DNA of 64,000 nt, taken from contig UQGD01000004.1 of NCBI GenBank assembly GCA_900540455.1, forward strand, positions 38,650 through 102,649, read 5' to 3'. The DNA comes from an uncultured Faecalibacterium sp. (GTDB lineage: Bacteria; Bacillota; Clostridia; Oscillospirales; Ruminococcaceae). The position numbers were made by a program, and so were the translations under genes. How positions within the stretch are numbered: position 1 is the stretch's first letter; every line of letters begins with the position of its first letter. The notes under the pieces are model-generated. The model had not been told where the DNA came from. It did no database searches and saw only the letters and a list, made by a program, of their open reading frames with translations. Below, one piece after another: positions 61,101-64,000 of the stretch.

Positions 61101-62459
61101 ATGAAGATCATTCTGGTGGGCGGCGGTAAAGTCGGCACAGCGCTGGCGCGGCAGCTCAGTGAAGAGGGCCATAATATTACGGTCATCGACACTAACAAGC
61201 CCCGGGTAGAGCACATCAGTGAGGCCTATGACGTAATGGGCATTGTGGGCAACGGCGCTTCCATTGCCACCTTATATGAGGCGGGGATCGAAGAGGCGGA
61301 TGTGTTCATTGCCATTACCGGCTCGGATGAGCTGAACCTGCTGTGCTGCATGTTTGCCAAAAAGGCAGGCCACTGCCACACCATTGCCCGTGTGCGCAAT
61401 CCGTCCTACAGCCATGAGCTGGAGTTCATCAAAAAGCAGACGGGCATTTCGGCCATCGTCAACCCGGAGATGGCTGCCGCTATGGAGATCTCCCATCTGC
61501 TGCGGTTCCCCGGTGCCAGCAAGATCGATACCTTTGCGGATGGCCGTGTGCGGCTGATCAAGTGCGCACTGACCGAAGCACAGGGGATGGACGGTATGGC
61601 GATCCGGGATATCCTCTCCCGTCTGGGCAGTGATGTGCTGGTCTGCGCCGTGGAGCGCGGGGCAGATGTGCTGATCCCCAACGGTGATTTTGTGCTGCGC
61701 AATGGGGACCAGGTGACCTTCCTGGCTACGCAGGAAAGAGCACGGGATTTCTTCCAGAAGATCAATCTGCCGGTGCGTCCGGTAAAAAATGCCCTGATCG
61801 TCGGCGGCGGTGCGATCGCCTTTTATCTCAGCCAGGAACTGTTGGAGAACAAGGTGCGGGTCCGCATCGTGGAACGGGACCCCGCCCGCTGCATACAGCT
61901 GGCCGAGGAACTGCCGGAGGCGCAGATCCTGAACGAGGACGGCTCCAACCGGGATTTCCTGCTTTCCGAGGGGCTGGGCTCTGCCGAGGCTTTTGTGGCG
62001 CTGACCAATATTGACGAGGAGAATGTGCTGCTGACCCTGTTTGCCAAAAAACATTCCAAGGGCAAATTGGTCACCAAGATCAACCGTCTGGAGTTTGATG
62101 ATATCATCAGCGGGTTGGAGCTGGGCAGCATCGTCTATCCCAAGTACATGACCTGTGACTATATCGTGCAGTATGTGCGTGCGCTGCAAAACGAGGCGGG
62201 CAGCAATGTCAAGACCTTGTACCGCATCCTGGATGACCGGGTGGAAGCGCTGGAGTTTACGGTCCATGAGGAGAGCAAGGCCACGGGTGTGCCGCTGAGC
62301 CGCCTGCGCCTGAAACAGAACCTGCTGCTGTGCTGCATCATGCGCGGAGAACAGATCCTGATCCCCCGCGGCGGCGATGAGATCCAGGTGGGGGACAACG
62401 TCATTGTTGTCACTTTGGAGCACGGCCTGCACGACCTGCGGGATATCGTGGCGGATTAA
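61101..62459 (+). CDS. trkA: Trk system potassium uptake regulatory protein TrkA
   Basis: This 452-residue cytosolic protein is two RCK units in tandem. Each opens with a Rossmann nucleotide site, ILVGGGKVGTALA (residues 3-15) and ALIVGGGAIAFYLSQEL (residues about 231-247), and each ends in a TrkA-C domain. It forms the gating ring under the TrkH channel and senses NAD(H)/ATP. The ATG follows GAGAGG by ten bases. TrkH follows 13 bases after the stop. Confidence 0.95.
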   Translation: MKIILVGGGKVGTALARQLSEEGHNITVIDTNKPRVEHISEAYDVMGIVGNGASIATLYEAGIEEADVFIAITGSDELNLLCCMFAKKAGHCHTIARVRNPSYSHELEFIKKQTGISAIVNPEMAAAMEISHLLRFPGASKIDTFADGRVRLIKCALTEAQGMDGMAIRDILSRLGSDVLVCAVERGADVLIPNGDFVLRNGDQVTFLATQERARDFFQKINLPVRPVKNALIVGGGAIAFYLSQELLENKVRVRIVERDPARCIQLAEELPEAQILNEDGSNRDFLLSEGLGSAEAFVALTNIDEENVLLTLFAKKHSKGKLVTKINRLEFDDIISGLELGSIVYPKYMTCDYIVQYVRALQNEAGSNVKTLYRILDDRVEALEFTVHEESKATGVPLSRLRLKQNLLLCCIMRGEQILIPRGGDEIQVGDNVIVVTLEHGLHDLRDIVAD

Positions 62460-62472
62460 CGGAGGCGGACCA

Positions 62473-63915
62473 ATGAACTATGCGATCGTTTTCCGGCTGC
62501 TGAGCTATATCCTGCTGTGTGAGTCAGCGCTGCTGATGCTGCCCGCCGCCACCAGTGCGATCTACGGCGAGTGGTCTGTGCTGGGTGCTTTTTTGATCAC
62601 CGCAGCCCTGTGTGTTGTGTTTGGTCTGCTGCTGCGGCTGGCTAAACCCACCAGCAAAGTGTTTTATATGCGGGAGGGCTTTGCCACCACCGCACTAAGC
62701 TGGATCGTCATCAGTATTATGGGTGCAGTGCCCTTTGTGCTGACCGGCTGCATCCCGGACCCCATCGATGCTTTGTTTGAGACGGTGTCCGGCTTTACCA
62801 CCACCGGCGCCAGTATTCTGCCTGCGGTGGAGGGGCTGCCCCGGGGCATCCTGTTGTGGCGCAGCTTTACCCACTGGATCGGCGGCATGGGCGTGCTGGT
62901 GTTTTTGTTGACGCTGCTGCCCCTGACCGGCGGTTCCCACGTCAACCTGATGAAGGCGGAAAGCCCTGGCCCGCAGGTGGATAAGCTGGTACCCAAGGTC
63001 CAGTCCACCGCAAAGCTCCTGTACGGCATCTACCTGGCGCTTACATTGGCCCAGCTGGTGTTCCTGATGGCAGGCGGTATGCCCTTGTTTGAGTCTCTGC
63101 TTACCGCTTTTGGCACGGCGGGTACGGGCGGCTTCGGCTTTAAGAACGACAGCTTTGCGCAGTTCTCGCCCTATATCCAGTGGGTCGTTACCATCTTCAT
63201 GATCCTGTTTGGTGTCAACTTCAACTTCTACTTCCTGCTTCTGCTGCGCCGGTTCCGCCGGGCGGTGTCCAGTGAGGAGGTCCGGGCGTATCTTGGCATC
63301 ATCCTGGTATCCATCGGCATCATTACGCTGAACATCCGCAGTATGTACAGTGGTTTGGGAGAGGCGCTGCGCCATGCAGCGTTCCAGGTGGGTTCCATCA
63401 TCACCACTACCGGCTTCTCCAGCTGCGACTTTGACCTGTGGCCTACCTTGTCCAAGCAGCTGCTGGTGCTGCTGATGTTTGTCGGCGCCTGTGCAGGCAG
63501 TACCGGCGGCGGCATGAAGGTGAGCCGTATCCTGATCTTCCGCAAAACGGTGGGCAAGGAGCTGAAGCAGGCTATGCATCCCCAGGTGGTGGCACCGGTG
63601 CGGATGGACGGCAAACTGCTCAGCCACGAGACCATTCGCACTACCAATGTCTACCTCTGCGCCTACCTGTTTATCCTGGTGGCGTCGATTATGCTTATCA
63701 GCTTGGATGGGTTTGATATGGTGACCAACTTTACGGCTGTGGCGGCTACACTGAACAATATTGGCCCCGGTTTGTCGCAAGTAGGCCCGATGATGAACTT
63801 TGCGGGCTTCTCCAACCCAGCCAAACTGGTTTTGATCTTCGATATGCTGGCGGGCCGGTTGGAGCTGTTCCCCATGCTGGTACTGTTCCTGCCCAGCGCC
63901 TGGCGTAAGTTCTGA
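62473..63915 (+). CDS. trkH: Trk system potassium transporter TrkH
   Basis: This 480-residue membrane protein has four pore repeats, each with a selectivity Gly: FTTTGASILP, GTAGTGGFG, TTTGFSSCDFD and NNIGPGLSQVG. The layout M1-P-M2 repeated four times is the SKT family. FTHWIGGMGVLVF and CAGSTGGGMKVSR are TrkH signatures. GGAGGCGG precedes the ATG at 62473; the open frame before it overlaps trkA. It imports K+ with TrkA gating. Confidence 0.95.
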   Translation: MNYAIVFRLLSYILLCESALLMLPAATSAIYGEWSVLGAFLITAALCVVFGLLLRLAKPTSKVFYMREGFATTALSWIVISIMGAVPFVLTGCIPDPIDALFETVSGFTTTGASILPAVEGLPRGILLWRSFTHWIGGMGVLVFLLTLLPLTGGSHVNLMKAESPGPQVDKLVPKVQSTAKLLYGIYLALTLAQLVFLMAGGMPLFESLLTAFGTAGTGGFGFKNDSFAQFSPYIQWVVTIFMILFGVNFNFYFLLLLRRFRRAVSSEEVRAYLGIILVSIGIITLNIRSMYSGLGEALRHAAFQVGSIITTTGFSSCDFDLWPTLSKQLLVLLMFVGACAGSTGGGMKVSRILIFRKTVGKELKQAMHPQVVAPVRMDGKLLSHETIRTTNVYLCAYLFILVASIMLISLDGFDMVTNFTAVAATLNNIGPGLSQVGPMMNFAGFSNPAKLVLIFDMLAGRLELFPMLVLFLPSAWRKF

Positions 63916-64000
63916 TCTATACTCTGGCAAACAAAAAGCACCCTGTTGGCTGCCTCCGAATAAGAAACCATTGCCCGCCGACTGACGATTTTGTGCAATT
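63916..64000. other. Window end
   Basis: The last 85 bases hold no identified gene. A possible terminator arm (AAAAAGCACCC) begins at 63935, but no partner arm is visible. Confidence 0.3.

Overview
This 64 kb window looks like ordinary chromosome from a moderately GC-rich, low-GC-phylum gut anaerobe of the Clostridia, most like Faecalibacterium or a close Oscillospiraceae relative (inference from codon style, strong AGGAGG ribosome binding sites, TTG starts, Bacillus-type pyruvate kinase, type III glutamine synthetase, BMP-type nucleoside uptake, LCP and MreBCD/PBP2 genes). I see no transposase, integrase, phage module, CRISPR array or tRNA. It holds about 53 protein genes, the RNase P RNA gene, and many clear -35/-10 promoters and intrinsic terminators.

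Layout. 0-11 kb: SGNH hydrolase and rhodanese lipoprotein, cobalamin adenosyltransferase, a hypothetical protein, a MATE exporter, a DUF1846 protein, an OGG1-like DNA glycosylase, a RING/zinc-ribbon membrane protein, release factor 2, a DUF1836 regulator and DegV. 11-20 kb: cardiolipin synthase, a lipoprotein with an internal duplication, an amino-acid ABC transporter (binding protein, permease, ATPase) and two convergent MATE exporters. 20-27 kb: a ricin-type lectin protein with a repeat tail, an nfeD / tiny hydrophobic ORF / SPFH membrane operon, and a glycogen phosphorylase / GH13 pair. 27-36 kb: zapA-U32 peptidase-dut-maf, then mreB-mreC-mreD-PBP2, the cell elongation and division block. 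36-42 kb: methylglyoxal synthase, rnhA-mnmA, pyk-luxS, deoB. 42-49.5 kb: nadE-NusG domain II protein-LCP ligase, rnpB, an RluA pseudouridine synthase and a LysM/G5/M23 wall hydrolase. 49.5-61 kb: nucleoside uptake and salvage (deoD, cdd, BMP binding protein, ABC ATPase and two permeases, pyrimidine nucleoside phosphorylase), interrupted by glnN and a CYTH phosphatase. 61-64 kb: a TrkA/TrkH potassium uptake pair.

How the genes fit: the BMP ABC transporter brings in nucleosides, DeoD and the pyrimidine phosphorylase release (deoxy)ribose-1-phosphate, Cdd deaminates cytidine, and DeoB (9 kb away) passes the pentose to central metabolism. GH13, GlgP, pyruvate kinase and MgsA serve glucan use and glycolytic overflow. 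MreBCD, PBP2, ZapA, LCP and the M23 protein shape and remodel the wall.

The most interesting signals are regulatory or very small: a palindromic TTGCAA shared as the -35 box of two opposed promoters (rnpB and the RluA gene); a predicted leaderless DUF1836 mRNA; a 19-residue hydrophobic ORF with a perfect ribosome binding site inside the nfeD-SPFH operon; a terminator in the glnN leader; a branched RNA closed by a terminator stem before trkA; and a cytosolic-looking lectin with an A/P/E/K repeat tail.
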